Positions 1 through 10,879 of a stretch of DNA of 64,000 nucleotides are shown here, in pieces (the first letter of the stretch is position 1; each line of letters opens with the position of its first letter). The notes below the pieces were generated by a model. The model was given only the letters and a program-made list of their open reading frames with translations. It made no database searches and was not told the DNA's origin. The stretch comes from Entoloma clypeatum. Taxonomy: Eukaryota; Basidiomycota; Agaricomycetes; Agaricales; Entolomataceae. The translations under genes and the position numbers were made by a program. The stretch is taken from assembly GCA_963565915.1 (NCBI GenBank), contig OY751486.1, forward strand, positions 248,001 to 312,000. The letters are read 5' to 3'.

Positions 1-42
1 CACGTGATGTAATCTAATCTACGTGATGGAAAAGTTTCAACA
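1..42 (-). repeat. Edge of a copia-family LTR
   Basis: These bases match the outer end of the copia LTRs at 37165, 42508, 51858 and 57323: alternating TCTAA units, then CACGTGATGG-like sequence and the terminal TTTCAACA. Orientation is that of the minus-strand copia copy. The following bases are neither element body nor primer site, so this is the outer border of a solo LTR or of an element lying left of the window. Confidence 0.85.
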
Positions 43-167
43 CTCGGATCTCGATCAGATCTTGTAGACGATACGATCACAACATGGTTGTGCGGCGTGT
101 CTCTCTGCTTCATTCCACCTCCATCCACCCTCCCAGTTTATATAATCAGTGGATCAAGAGTAATGGG

Positions 168-405
168 TTATACTCTGGTGGAAACATGTGTTTCCAGAAA
201 GAGGTTTTTTGGGTAATGATTCCCACTCCTTATATGTCTACCTTGGATGTGTTTACAGGACTTGATAAAGTGAATATGAGCAAAATAGGTCGGAAATTTG
301 GCCAAATTCTTTATTTCAGCTTTGGATCCTCCACATTCAGGGGAACTCCCAGCACCTTCATTTTTCAAATTTGGTTCATTCATTAAAGAGATATACCACT
401 TCGTT
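168..405 (+). repeat. Dispersed repeat, copy 1 (unknown family)
   Basis: About 200 bases here resemble the reverse complement of 46850-47040. Shared blocks include AGCAAAATAGGTCG, TTCAGCTTTGGAT and TTTTTCAAATTTGG. Translation gives similar short peptides in both copies but in changing frames, so coding is not supported. Probably a piece of an unrecognised mobile element. Confidence 0.5.
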
Positions 406-559
406 AAAATACAGCAACCTGTCATCATAGCAGTTACAATTCTGGACTTGGAATGACTTGCATCCTTTATTACTGAACAAAATGTTTGAAATGATTCAGA
501 ATACACTGGAAATAAATTCAGAGCTATATAATTCTTGTATTGTTTGATCAGAGAACAAT

Positions 560-2022
560 TATTTTAGCAGGTATGAGCAGTAAAATCCTGGAATTAAATT
601 ATGGTGTATGAGAGTGAAAAGAATCATTGGAAATGATATATGAATTATCTGAAACAATACATGATAATCAGATGTTTCTATTATTGCAATGGCTGTGATG
701 GCTAAAATAATCTGAATCTTGAATGGAAAGTAAAAGAGGGTGTTTGACTGTCAATCTAGATAAAAAAAACTTATTATATTTGATATAAGTCTAAAAGAAT
801 CATTGTAAATAATATTCAGATGTTTGTATTATTCTAACAGCTGTGATGGCTAAAATAATCTGAATCTTGCATGGAAAGTGAAAGGGGGTGTTTGACTGTC
901 AACCTAGATTTTTAAAAAAAACTCATCACATTGATATAGAAGGTAGAATATATTTTATAGTTTGCGATTAATCTTACACAAATGGTTAATTCAATATATA
1001 TTGAGGTGATTATATAATCAGAGGGGAGGGGGTGTGATCTGATTATATAATGTGATTAGATGCAATCTGATTATACAATCAGATCAAGAAGTATATAAAG
1101 AACTGAACAGCTGCTGATATAATCTTTTTCAACTCTTCCTTCAACCACAACCTTCCTGATTGAGCAGTTGCTTTCAAATCAAACAGCAACAAACAAAGCA
1201 TTAGTAAGTTTTGCACTGCCTCTGGCTGCCTCCAACATATTTTAACAATTGCAACCACTAAAATACTAGTCTTCTTCCAATAACAACCATCACAACGCAA
1301 TGGTTAGTTTATCTTGTAGTCTTTTTGTCTGGCCCTTATTTTAACAATTACAACCACTAAAATACTAGTCTTTCTCCAACAATGAACAGACCATAGTAAG
1401 CTTCCAACTATCTTTTGTCTGGATATCACATATATCAACAAACAAACATTGCAGTCTACTTCCAACAATGTTAGTTTTAGATTGTATTTGTCTGTATATT
1501 TTAACACTTACAACTACTAAAATACGAGTCTGATAACCAAAACGAAACTTGTCCTATTGCTGGCAACAGCGGTGCAACCGAAACAGCCAAAGCTTTCAAT
1601 AAAGCTATGGCTGCCAATACATCCAAGGCTTCCACCAAGACCACTAAAAAATCAAGTTCTACAAAGATATGTTCCAAGGCCAAGGCTACTACTACCAAGA
1701 CAACCAAAATTGCAAGCATATATTTTAACAACTATGGCTGTTAAAATTAATATTGTTATAGACTCGTGCAATCAAGGCCACTCTGACTTATACAGAGGCT
1801 GCTGAAATTCAACAAATGAATAAACCTGCAGGTCAATCAGCTAGTATTCCAACTATCGAGATAGATTTAACCAACTCTTGTATATAAAATTGTTCTCTGA
1901 CATATAAAAACATGTTATAGTTGAAGAAAAAAAAAGTGTTCCAAAGAAACAAAAGGACTCTGTAAACAAGCAGGTCAATCAACTGGCAAGTGGATATTTT
2001 AGTCAATGTGATTGTTAAAATA
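560..2022. repeat. Cluster of 28-nt imperfect palindromes
   Basis: Eight units at 560-587, 682-709, 830-857, 1238-1265, 1337-1364, 1497-1524, 1721-1749 and 1995-2022 share the plan TATTTTARY, ten to eleven variable bases, then RYTAAAATA. Two further units lie at 4183-4210 and 5076-5103. Nine of the ten are exactly 28 nt. Several fall in stretches that read as introns of the neighbouring degenerate genes. Function is unknown. Confidence 0.55.
662..945 (+). repeat. Direct duplication of about 130 bp
   Basis: The block 662-790 is repeated at about 812-945 with scattered differences. Both contain GGCTGTGATGGCTAAAATAA-like sequence followed by a GGTGTTTGACTGTCAA stretch. The region is AT-rich and no gene is seen between 500 and about 1500. 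Confidence 0.6.
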
Positions 2023-2205
2023 ATAAATCAAATTATAGCTGGAACTTACCAATATTGGAACTGGCGACAATGCATTTGCAAATCATGTTGAAGAACATAT
2101 GTTTGGCTACAGTGTTGTTCAAATTGTTTGACCACATATGGGCAATGATTCCAGAAGAGGACCGGTTATTAAAATCCAAGAATTCAACAAGTGGCCAGTC
2201 TATCC

Positions 2206-3745
2206 TAAGGCATAGCACAAGTCCGGGTTACCCACAGGTCACCACGAGTAGACCCGTGGGAATACTCGCAGGTCACCTCACTCGCGGATCCGAGTCATCT
2301 GTGGGACGAAACCCGCGCGGATCCGAGTTTGCATTGTGGAGTGCACAGGTACCCGCGCGGGCACCTGCGAGCAACCCCTGAAACTAATCTACTCATCATA
2401 ACATAGGGCATTAATAGTATAAGAGTAGACTAAGTTGTAGAATATGGGTTTAGCATATAGAAATTAATAGAATGGTGTTTTGAAATGAAGTTGGGACTGT
2501 GAATACATCTTAGAGGATTATATTAATGCATTAGAATGAGTTGAAACCCCTGACAATGACTGCTTTGTGGGTATGGAAAGTGTATTCTGCTGAAAATGCA
2601 GGTGTGAGCTGGCATTTGCCCAGATGGAACTGGGGGTCCCCAGGCTTATCCCTGCCGTCAAAGGCTACCTATATATGTCCTGTGTGATATACAAAGGAGA
2701 CGAGAGGCATATGTCCCACGGTTGTGCCAAACAAAATTGATCTTGGTGTGTTTCGAGGTTTTGAGAGGATTATGAGGTAGGATCACAACCAGAGATTGTC
2801 CACCTTATTTATTCGGTAGAAATATACATACATACATGCTAAAGAAGGGGCAAAGGAGATAATAAGAATATGTTAAGGGCTTGTTATAATATTGGTGATT
2901 TTGTTGTGTGTTTGGGGGTTTGATGATATTGGAGCCTACCTCACAAGGTTGGATTGATCTTGTATCGCGCGACCGAGTATTCGGGTGCGCATACTAACGC
3001 GTTTGTTTACAACAGACCCCCCCGTCCTGGCGCAGGGACTTATCAGCTCGACGGAGCTTTGCGCCGCCTGTTTTTCACGTGTATGTAGATCCTCGGATCG
3101 ATGTAGTTTACTCTATGTCAAGCGGACTGTACCCCTAGTATACTGCTATATAAATTGCTGATTTTAAAAAAAAAAAAAAAAAAAAAAGATATTGGAGCCT
3201 ATCTACTAATCTAAATATCACCCACCTTATCACTGAGGCAGAAGCCTACTCCTATATGTACTAAAGAAGGGGCAATAGAGACAATAGAAATCCATTGAGT
3301 GGATGTGCTACTAGAAGTGCTTTTGTGGCATGCTCAGAGTTTTGATGGGAATTGAACCTACCTACCGATACAGGCACCATTCAGACTGTTCCTCTGGTAT
3401 AAATACTCTATTATATGTATATATTAATAGTCTAGAAGGTGAGAAGAATAGGTGCAATGGTTGAATTTATATTAAGGTGCGCTTTTCTGAGAATCCAAGC
3501 CTGGCCCAAACCCTGGGCTTCAGGCCAAGCCCGAGCCTGGACATCTCAGACTGGGATTTATCAATCCTTCATACGGGTACTCAAGGTAAACCTGCGAGTA
3601 CCCGAAGAACTCGCGGGTTTTGAACACGCAGATCCAAGTCATCCGTGGGAACGGATCTTCGCGGATCTGAGTATGGGTTCAAACATGTAAAATACCCGTG
3701 AGTACAGATCCGGGTAACTCACGAGTGCACTTGTGCTATGTCTTA
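2206..3745. mobile_element. Non-autonomous hAT-type transposon, 1540 bp
   Basis: The ends are inverted copies of TAAGRCATAGCACAAGT (16 of 17 identical), flanked on both sides by GTCTATCC (2198-2205 and 3746-3753), an 8-bp target duplication. A TIR beginning TAAGR with an 8-bp duplication is the hAT pattern. Subterminal regions 2215-2390 and 3560-3730 carry many degenerate ACCCG/CGGGT motifs, also usual for hAT ends. No transposase is seen inside. The interior has two diverged copies of a roughly 150-bp unit (about 2798-2945 and 3226-3375). A SINE-like retroposon at 2942-3187 is nested in it. Confidence 0.8.
2942..3187 (+). mobile_element. Short poly(A) retroposon (SINE-like), copy 1
   Basis: A 246-bp segment ends in 22 consecutive A (3166-3187). 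It is flanked by 17-bp direct repeats, GATATTGGAGCCTACCT at 2925-2941 and the same with one change at 3188-3204. This is the signature of target-primed reverse transcription. The segment is too short to code for its own enzymes. About 150 bp of its core recurs on the opposite strand at 61695-61842. No clear tRNA-like head could be confirmed in this copy. Confidence 0.75.
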
Positions 3746-4028
3746 GTCTATCCTGGTTTGATCAAAAGTCTGAAACAGTCTATGATAAAAAACAGAGAAT
3801 TCAAACCAGAACATATGATCAAGGAGAATGCTATTGTTCTTGGAATTTCTCGGGCACTTATAGATCTGTCAACTGTTATGAAAGAAGGACAATTGAAGAA
3901 CATGTTACCAGAGGAATATTATCACCTCAAATTTACCAATCTGGGGACCCTGCGTACTGTGATTGCCCATATTCTCAATGGACAGCATCATAGCACATGC
4001 TTTGTGATCAGTGGTTCAATCAAGCTGC

Positions 4029-5060
4029 ATCAAAAACTATCCAAAACACTGGACAAACCCAGAAAACCATGCTGAGCGGAAACATTTGAATGATCAAATC
4101 ACAGAGCTGATAGCTTTTGCTGCGACTGGCAACAATAAGTGGAATTCCTGAATTGATCATTGTGGAAAAGTAGAAGGAAGATTATTTTAGTGATCATGAC
4201 AACTAAAATATCACTCACCCAATGTAATGGCCATGCCATAGCATCAATCATCTGAGAAAAATCATATAACCAGCTCCGGCAGAGTAAGGGACTCTTGGTT
4301 CCAACTATTGGAATTATGAATGGTTCATTCAACATGAACATTCCAGCTTGTTGGACATATCACAGCCTGTTTTTCAGCCCTCCATATATCTGTATTTCAT
4401 GATTGGTCCAGTTGTTTCTACTATCCTCAAGCAGTGGAAGATTGTTTATAATGTCATTGTTATACTCTTCAATGATCTTGTTCCAAATGTCACTATGATC
4501 CAATCCAAATGAATTATGCTCTGGTCCCAGAAAATGTGCTTTATAGGCCTCATCAAAGTGATCAAGCAGAAAGTTTGTGAGTCATGATAGAAGTGATGAA
4601 ATGTTCTGTATAGCGGTCCATTTCCTTTTCATAGAGGGTGGGGTTGTCTGCTTTGTAAGGCGCCATTTCATAGTCTGAGACAATAAATTTGAGAATGGTC
4701 ATAAGACCATTGAAGTAGGCTAGAAGAAGACCACCAGTGCTGTTCTTCCATTTGAGAAAGAAACTGTGACCCAAATGCTTTGACGAAGCAAAGTGATCCA
4801 AGATCAACAATTGGGAAAGAAAGTCGAGGGTGGGCATATGATTCAAAACATATTCAATCGTAGGTCGGTTGCCAAGCTTTTTCTGCTCTGTTCTTGATAA
4901 TGTTACCACTTTATCTCGTTCTTCATTTGTTTTGCAACAAGACAAAGTATTGGACAAGTTTTGCAAGACTTGGGTTTGCGAATCGTTTAAATGGACAGCT
5001 GTCACATTTGCAGAAAGGAAATTGAGTATGGGATAACACAGTGAATCTGCTTCAATAGCA
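4029..5060 (-). pseudogene. Unrecognised degenerate multi-exon gene
   Basis: Read leftwards, an exon of about 150 codons (5060 to about 4570) follows an acceptor TATATAG. It continues, after a frame change, into a segment with HFDEAYKAHFLGPEHNSF and a later piece with MFMLNEPFIIPIVG. An intron with donor GTGAGT carries one of the 28-nt palindromes near 4183-4210. A last short exon ends at a stop near 4029. One in-frame TGA and one frameshift break the reading. The product is not recognised. The last exon overlaps the plus-strand gene end at 4075, so one of the two readings may be wrong. Confidence 0.35.
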
Positions 5061-5289
5061 TCTATATAAGATGAGTATTTTAATGATCATGATTGTTAAA
5101 ATAATATAATAACTGATCCATATCATAAATGGCTGCCAACCATGCACTAGACTGTTGACCCTAGGGTAAAAAATCTGCAGGCATGGATTACCCACAGGAT
5201 ACGGAGGGTGGACAGCCTAGGATGCTGCTGCTGAAATATATTATGTACAGTATATAATATACATGTAAATAACAGGCAATGGCACGCCA

Positions 5290-5560
5290 AGCAACAGTGG
5301 AGTTGAGGGAGGCGATTGGGTGCTACAAACACCCATTGGGGACAGAAGGCCATTTAATGGTTGGGGACACAGGGCAACAGTTGGTGTTGAGGAGAGGCTG
5401 TTCAGTGCTACAGATGCTGGGTGGGCACATGGGGTGACAGTTTGGCCATTGGGCATGAGGGGCGGCTGTTGGGCATGAGAGACGGCTGGTGGGCAGTTGT
5501 TGGATGTGAGGGGTGGTTGTTGAAGGCATGGGGCGGCCGTTGGATGCAAGGGGCAGTCAT
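5290..5560. repeat. GC-rich minisatellite with GGCCGTTGG-type units
   Basis: Degenerate tandem units built on GGGC(G/A)GCTGTTGGGCATGAG and GGCGGCCGTTGGATGC. The motif is related to the arrays at 29620-30050 (same strand) and 47460-47989 (opposite strand). Long open frames on both strands here are by-products of the repeat. Confidence 0.55.
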
Positions 5561-5659
5561 TGATAGTTGTTGGAAAATGAAAAGGGCAGGCATACTTGGG
5601 AGACCTTACGGGCCGGGTTCGTCATGCTACTGGACATGTCCTTTAGGCTCAGCATGAAT

Positions 5660-6046
5660 TCAATTTTCTTCTGCTGAATGGTCAAAGAAATCAAGCTGAG
5701 ACATGGAACGACTCACTGGCTTTGGTTTGAGCCCCAACACATTATCAACCTTGCTAGCATGCTCCCAATCCATCTCCTTCCCTGTGACCCTCGTCTCGTA
5801 CTTGATATGTAGATAGTATGCAAGCTGCTTCTATAAGTTGCCATGCACAGATGGCAAGTGCTCTCTAAGCGGCTTCATTTATGTGTAGAGCTGTCTCACA
5901 TATTCACAGAACATCTGGTGGAATAGGTCATTGGGGTTTGAGAGGGCAACGTTGAACCAAGTCTTGAATGAGGTGAGCGTCATGTTGAGCTCAGATTTGG
6001 TTGTGATGGGAGTGAGCTGAATGATTGTGGCTGAGGAGGTGGACAT
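5660..6046 (-). pseudogene. Degenerate coding fragment, unknown product
   Basis: A reading frame of 129 codons starts at ATG 6046 (MSTSSATIIQLTPITTKSEL) and ends at a stop at 5660-5662. Two internal stops (TAA and TAG) interrupt it, so it falls below usual ORF thresholds. Composition is protein-like throughout. It lies upstream of, and on the same strand as, the degenerate gene at 4029-5060 and may be its 5' part, with the minisatellite between them. Confidence 0.35.
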
Positions 6047-6272
6047 TGCAGACAGTCAGGGGTGAAATACAAGTGGGAATGGGAATTGGAGCAGAAAACA
6101 AGTGGGAATTGGAGAGAGAAACAGAGTGGAATTGGAGCGGTTGTCACACGACATGTGCCATGTGACTGAGCTTCTGATATTCTGATTATCCTTGAATGAC
6201 CGGGTGGCTGTGAATGTCAGAATTTGCCATTTGGGTGGCTGTAATTGATCCGATCACATGGCACTGAGTATA

Positions 6273-6858
6273 TGAGACAATGACATGAGGTGGCTGATCC
6301 CGCACTGCCCTGCTGTTCTGCTTGTCAACGGATAGATACATTGAGCTGTAAATGAGGTTGATCAACATTATTATATAGCCCAAATTGAAAGCAAATGAGT
6401 TTGATCAACACTATTATATAGCCCTAATTGAAAGCAAGTCTCAGATTTTAATGTTATGAGATGACATTAACTTGAGGTGGCCGGTCCTGCGCTGCCATTC
6501 CACTTGTTGATGAATAGATACATTGAGCTGTAAATGAGTTAGCATTATAAGTTGACACTTGCTTTCAATTATGGCTACATAATAGTGTCGATCAAACTCA
6601 TTTACAGCTCAATGTATCTATCCATTGACAAGTGGAATGGCAGTGCAGGATTGGCCACCTCAAGTTAATATTGTCTCATAAAATTAAAATCTGACACTTG
6701 CTTTCAATTAGGGCTATATAATAGTGTTGATCAAACTCATTTGCTTTCGGGCTATATAATAATGTTGATCAACCTCATTTACAGCTCAATGTATCTATCT
6801 GTCGACAAGCAGAACAGCAGTGTGGGATCAGCCACCTCAAGTTAATGTCATCTCATAA
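6273..6858. repeat. Large fold-back (inverted repeat), arms about 265 bp
   Basis: The left arm 6273-6540 is nearly the reverse complement of 6595-6858, with a 54-nt spacer. Shared landmarks are GAGGTGGC near the outer ends, then GATAGATACATTGAGCTG, two ATTATATAGCCC blocks and CAATGTATCTATC. The spacer itself repeats the inner CACTTGCTTTCAATT block. A transcript would fold into a long hairpin. No ORF is convincing in it. Confidence 0.8.
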
Positions 6859-6873
6859 CATTATACCTTAATA

Positions 6874-7285
6874 TATCATAATCCAAGAACTAAAGTTGAG
6901 ACTTACCTTTGATTTAAAGCGAGACCAATGTGAGGTTCTTGGATTATGATACATTCACATCAAATGGCTGATTACGCACTGCCGTTCTGCTTGTCGACAG
7001 GATCAGCCGCCTTTGGTTAATATGTCAGAATCCAAGAACTGATGTTGACTTTCCATAAAAGCGATATACTAATTGGTGAACCGGTCAGTTGGAGTTTGAC
7101 CAATGTCTCATACAATCCAAACAACTGGAGGTTGGCATTAATTGAAGGCAACCCTCAGTTTTAAACATTAGAACATTGCTGTAAGTGAAGATGAGCCTCA
7201 ACCTCAGTCCTTGGATTATGACACATTAACCAAAGGTGGCCGATCCTGTCGACAAGCAGAATGGCAGTGTGGGATTGGCCATCTT
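6874..7285. repeat. Second fold-back of the same family
   Basis: TATCATAATCCAAGAAC at 6874-6890 pairs perfectly with 6935-6951. A larger pair joins about 6965-7040 with about 7165-7285, sharing TTCTGCTTGTCGACAGGATC and AGGCGG/CCACCTTTGGTTAA-type blocks in inverted order. The GTCGACAAGCAGAA motif also occurs in the first fold-back, so both are one repeat family. Confidence 0.65.
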
Positions 7286-7414
7286 ACATTGATCGACACA
7301 CCTCATACCTCCCCTTGCACTGATAATTCCTATTCTAATCAACATCTAAATCACAATATTGTCAACAGTTGAATATCCTCCTTCTACCTTCCCAAGCCCC
7401 TCCTGTATATTGTT

Positions 7415-8630
7415 TCACATGTACCATGCAAAGCAAAGCCTATTCCCCTTCTCTCCTTCCTCTAAAAAATCTACCACATGTGAGATCACATGGCCATATA
7501 CTGCTACCACAGCTCCCGGATTATATGACACTTTCACATCCAGTCCTGGAAGTTTGAGCTCATGTTGGCACTATGTTCCCATTGCAGCCATTACATTGTA
7601 CCAGTTGAATCGGCCACTCAGATCCTGATGCTCAGGAGTTTCAGCATTCGACAGTATGGCCACTCCTGAAAAAGGTCCACACCAATTCCTCAGCATCTCT
7701 TCCATGTACTCAGGTTCTCGCAATAATGATTGATCTTCATCAGTTTGTGAAAGCATCGCAAGCCCAGTCTCATACTGTTCTGGATGAACAACAGTCAGAA
7801 TCGTGGCCATAATTTGCAGAAACTGATGGTTTGCTTTTATAAATCTGGCCCCCAACGCAGGATCTTTCTTGGATGCCGATACCTCAGGCTTGCTCAATGT
7901 GGCCAGTGGATCCTCCCTGTCCTCCTCACTAGGGGCCCTCAAACATGGCTGTCCATTTAATTAGATACAACATCACATATCTCTGGAGGCCACTCACACC
8001 ATGCACTGACTGATACCAACACACTGCCAGATTTTCTACACCCCCCGCCAATCTCTGACCCCTTCTTAAAGTGGAATGTGTTCTTTCGCCAACTCTTGCT
8101 AGGCTTCCTCGTCTGCATCATGTCTTGCAACAGAGCATAAGACTTTGCCACTTCCTTCTGTGTTTGACAGTTAGATTATAGAACACCATAATCACTGCTC
8201 ACTCACCCTAGCATTGAGTGAAATCACATCCGGAAGTGACCACACAAGAATCTTCCCATCACAATTTGTGATAATGCCTGGCCTTTCGGCCAAGTGATCC
8301 TTTAGTTCTAGCATGGCTGGAAACTGCACTTTCAACTGCATTTCTTTGTCCTCTTTCAACTTTGACCTTCCAATTTTCAACTTCCTGATATACGATTCAA
8401 TCAGCCATGTTAGCTGTCCTGCCGCCTCAATATTATAATATGTACTCCAACACAAATTGAAGTTGCTTACATTTGTTATGAAATGCTGTAGCAGCAACAG
8501 TTGCAACATGCTGGTGGAGAGGTGGAGGCGGTCTGGAGGCAGTGCCTGGGGCACGGCAAAGGCTAGCAGATAGTGATAGATGTACTCTACATGCAAGGGT
8601 GTTAAACTGTGATATGATAGCACCTGTCAA
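7415..8630 (-). pseudogene. TET/JBP-like 2-oxoglutarate/Fe(II) dioxygenase gene with one nonsense codon
   Basis: TET/JBP enzymes oxidise 5-methylcytosine in DNA using Fe(II) and 2-oxoglutarate. Exons read leftwards: about 8630-8207 (perhaps one more intron, donor GTAAGC near 8470), 8157-8011 and 7948-7415, joined by introns with donors GTGAGT and GTCAGT. An early segment has the family-like GKILVWSLPDVIS. The catalytic core follows: an HxD motif in AETPEHQDLSG, then SYNPGAVVAVYGHVISHVV with the distal metal His, then GNRLCFAWYM with the 2-oxoglutarate-binding Arg. These match my knowledge of fungal TET/JBP proteins. The defect is an in-frame TAG at 7573-7571 between the HxD strand and the distal His. 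The 5' end is uncertain. Confidence 0.68.
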
Positions 8631-8906
8631 TCATTGCAAATTCATTTTGATAAGTCTTCTCAATTTTGTTAGAGTTTTCTGTGTATATTCACCTTTGCAA
8701 ACAGATCACTCGTTCCCCGGTCCTCATTCTGTCATCGCATTGTGAAGCTCATTTGTTACTTGCCCCTGCAAGTTGGGAGTACCCTCACAGGTAAACTATG
8801 TGTTGGTATCTAACTACTAAATGTTCCGTGCTTCTAGAGCTTTTCCGATCTTATCATCCTCCTCATGGTTTTAATGGGATTTCTGGGCGCAATCTCCATG
8901 ACAAAT

Positions 8907-10852
8907 TTACTTGTGCAGCATCCCCTTTATCTTCATAGCTTCAAGGAAGACTTCGAGCCCATTCCAGTATCTTGCTGTGCCCTCCCCTCCACCCTCATCC
9001 TGAGCTGTCCAATTTGCCCAGTCCTGCATGGACATTTGGACTGGAAATTTGAAGAGATTTTGTAGTTTGTTCATGGTCGTCTTGTCATAGTACAACATGT
9101 AGAGGCACACGTGGAGTTTGAAGTGCCATGGGCATTCTCCTGCCTTGTGTTTATCTGCAGTCCAATCCTCCCACCAACTTTCGTGGCACGATGGTCCATG
9201 ACCATTCCCCTTCTTGCTATGGGGGTTGCCACACTTGAAGCAATATGAGTAATCCTCTCGGAAGTTGATGCGAAGGCGGAAGCTCCTGAACTCGTTCATG
9301 TTCAAAGCAGAGATGGCACAGCTGTGGAATGGAGCATGCTTTCTATTTTCCGGTTGCTCACCAACAGGAAGGCTACCAACTGCCGTGTTTTTCAAGATAA
9401 AGCATACCAGCCAAGAAACAGAGCAAGTAGGTCTTGGATGCTCCATGCTTCATTTCCAACTCTCGTTGGATCCAGAGGCTTTTCATAATGGGATGCAGCG
9501 ATGCCCAAGTGGCCTGTCCAGACTCCAACAGGTTGTGGGGGTGCCTGGCAGCCTGAGCGTCCTCCTTGGCTACTGGAAGCTTGAACTGAATAGCGGGATC
9601 GAGGACCACCTGGCGCAAGCAGGCCGCAATGGCACGGCTCAAGTCTTGTGCATATTCGCCAACAGTCTTGTCCAGTGTCAGGTGCCGCCAATATGTCAGT
9701 TGCCTGTTGAGATGGGGGAGAGAGAGAAGTCAGAAAGGGAAGAGAGACGGTTTGCAGCGGGAGGTACAGTCACTGACTCTTCCAGCACCAGTTTTTTTTT
9801 CACTAAATATCCCGCAGTGGTCGCCAAATCCATGCCGTGCTCTAGATATTCTTTGCAAAGGTTTGGTAGAGAAGAGATAACGTCCTTCTGGCTCTGCGGC
9901 TGTACCAGGGACGCCAGTCGGACGATCTGCTTTCGTGACTCAGGCGAGTTGGCATGTTCACCTAAAATGTCCCACCACAAGTGACTTGATAAAATGGGGG
10001 AATCTCTCACTACCCCACTGGCACCTCTGCAATGAGACAATCTGTCTGGCCTGGGATGATGTGCTCCACAAGTGCTGAAAATGGACTGCCCGAGTAGACC
10101 CCCCTCAAATCTGGTGTTACAATAAAGTACTGTTTTCCAATGCCGGTGAAGAGCATCTGGACAGTGATGGCTTCCATCTGTAAACCCATCTGGCTGCCAT
10201 GCACGCTTCTTTGGTGTTTTTGGATTGTCTCTCTGTTTCGAGCCGCATACCAACAACTATTGAATGTGCAGGCTATGTCATGGTGCTCAGGTAGAAGCTC
10301 GACAGGCCGGCCAAAGTTTTGTGGAAGTGGGGAGTCCATGGGTCTGTTGGGAATGCCATATTGGTCTGCCAAAGATGTGAGTTCTGCCTTGCCTTCCGAC
10401 CTCATGCTGATGCTGTGTTGCTTCTGCAGATGGCCAGACAAGTCTCCTGGAGTGAAAGCAGCCCTGCACCCCATGCAGATGAAGACTTGTAGAAGTCGGT
10501 GGATGCGGACACCGACACTGGTCAGGAATGGCATGGTTTCCAGGTATGATCGCGTGCTGTCGAGAGTTACACCTGAATATTATAATTTAACAGGCAGGAA
10601 ACCAATGGAGAAAAATAAACCCTTACGCAGCTCATGGTACAAGGGTGCTGGCGCTGGGGAGGGAGGATGAGCAGTTGTAATGTGTTTCCGAGTGGTGGCA
10701 GATGCGGGTGCTGGCTTTGGAGAGGACCCTGGCAACTTTGCAGGACCAAAAGTAGGAGTGGAAGCCATAAAAGCATTTGCATGATGATAGCTATGCAGAG
10801 TGAGAGATGAAGCGTTGTGAAAGGAGACATGACAGATGGTACAAGGAAACAT
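8907..10852 (-). pseudogene. Zinc-finger protein gene, OrsD-like (PF12013-type) family member, frameshifted
   Basis: Exon 1 (10852-10627) starts MFPCTICHVSF and holds a C2H2 finger. Intron donor is GTAAGG. Exon 2 from 10571 has CMGCRAAF..HLQKQH and CTFNSCWYAAR..HQRSVH, paired fingers as in OrsD-like proteins. A frame change near 10020 (after AEVPVG) separates it from SSHLWWDILG. Intron 9777-9704 (GTCAGT..ACAG) joins LVLEE to QLTYWRHLTL in frame. A further intron near 9380 leads to a C-terminal module with YSYCFKCGNPHSK..C and CPWHFKLHVCLYMLYYD, ending at 8907. In fungi such proteins occur near RecQ-like or mobile loci. The function is unknown, and the frame change suggests decay. Confidence 0.5.
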
Positions 10853-10879
10853 GGGGCATAGCTAGTGTCACAAAGGTGG

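Larger units (their letters stand above)
1540..4075 (+). pseudogene. Unrecognised multi-exon gene interrupted by a hAT insertion
   Basis: Several plus-strand stretches read like exons. One at about 1562-1716 is rich in Ala, Lys and Thr. One at about 1768-1886 includes PTIEIDLTNS. One at 1925-1995 is lysine-rich. The last runs from about 2052 to the stop at 4075. The last exon is split by the hAT element at 2206-3745. Reading across the break with one target-site copy keeps the frame (EFNKWPVYPG, then LIKSLKQSMI). Upstream of the break there is an in-frame TGA where a CGA codon would fit. I do not recognise the product; no catalytic motif is visible. It could belong to an older mobile element. 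The exon limits given are approximate, and the start codon was not found. Confidence 0.4.

Noticed and set aside
2197..3754. Interpreting the 10-bp AGTCTATCCT repeat as a Mutator-type duplication
   Set aside because: Shifting the border by one base gives a TAAGR terminus with an 8-bp duplication and longer TIRs, which fits hAT better.
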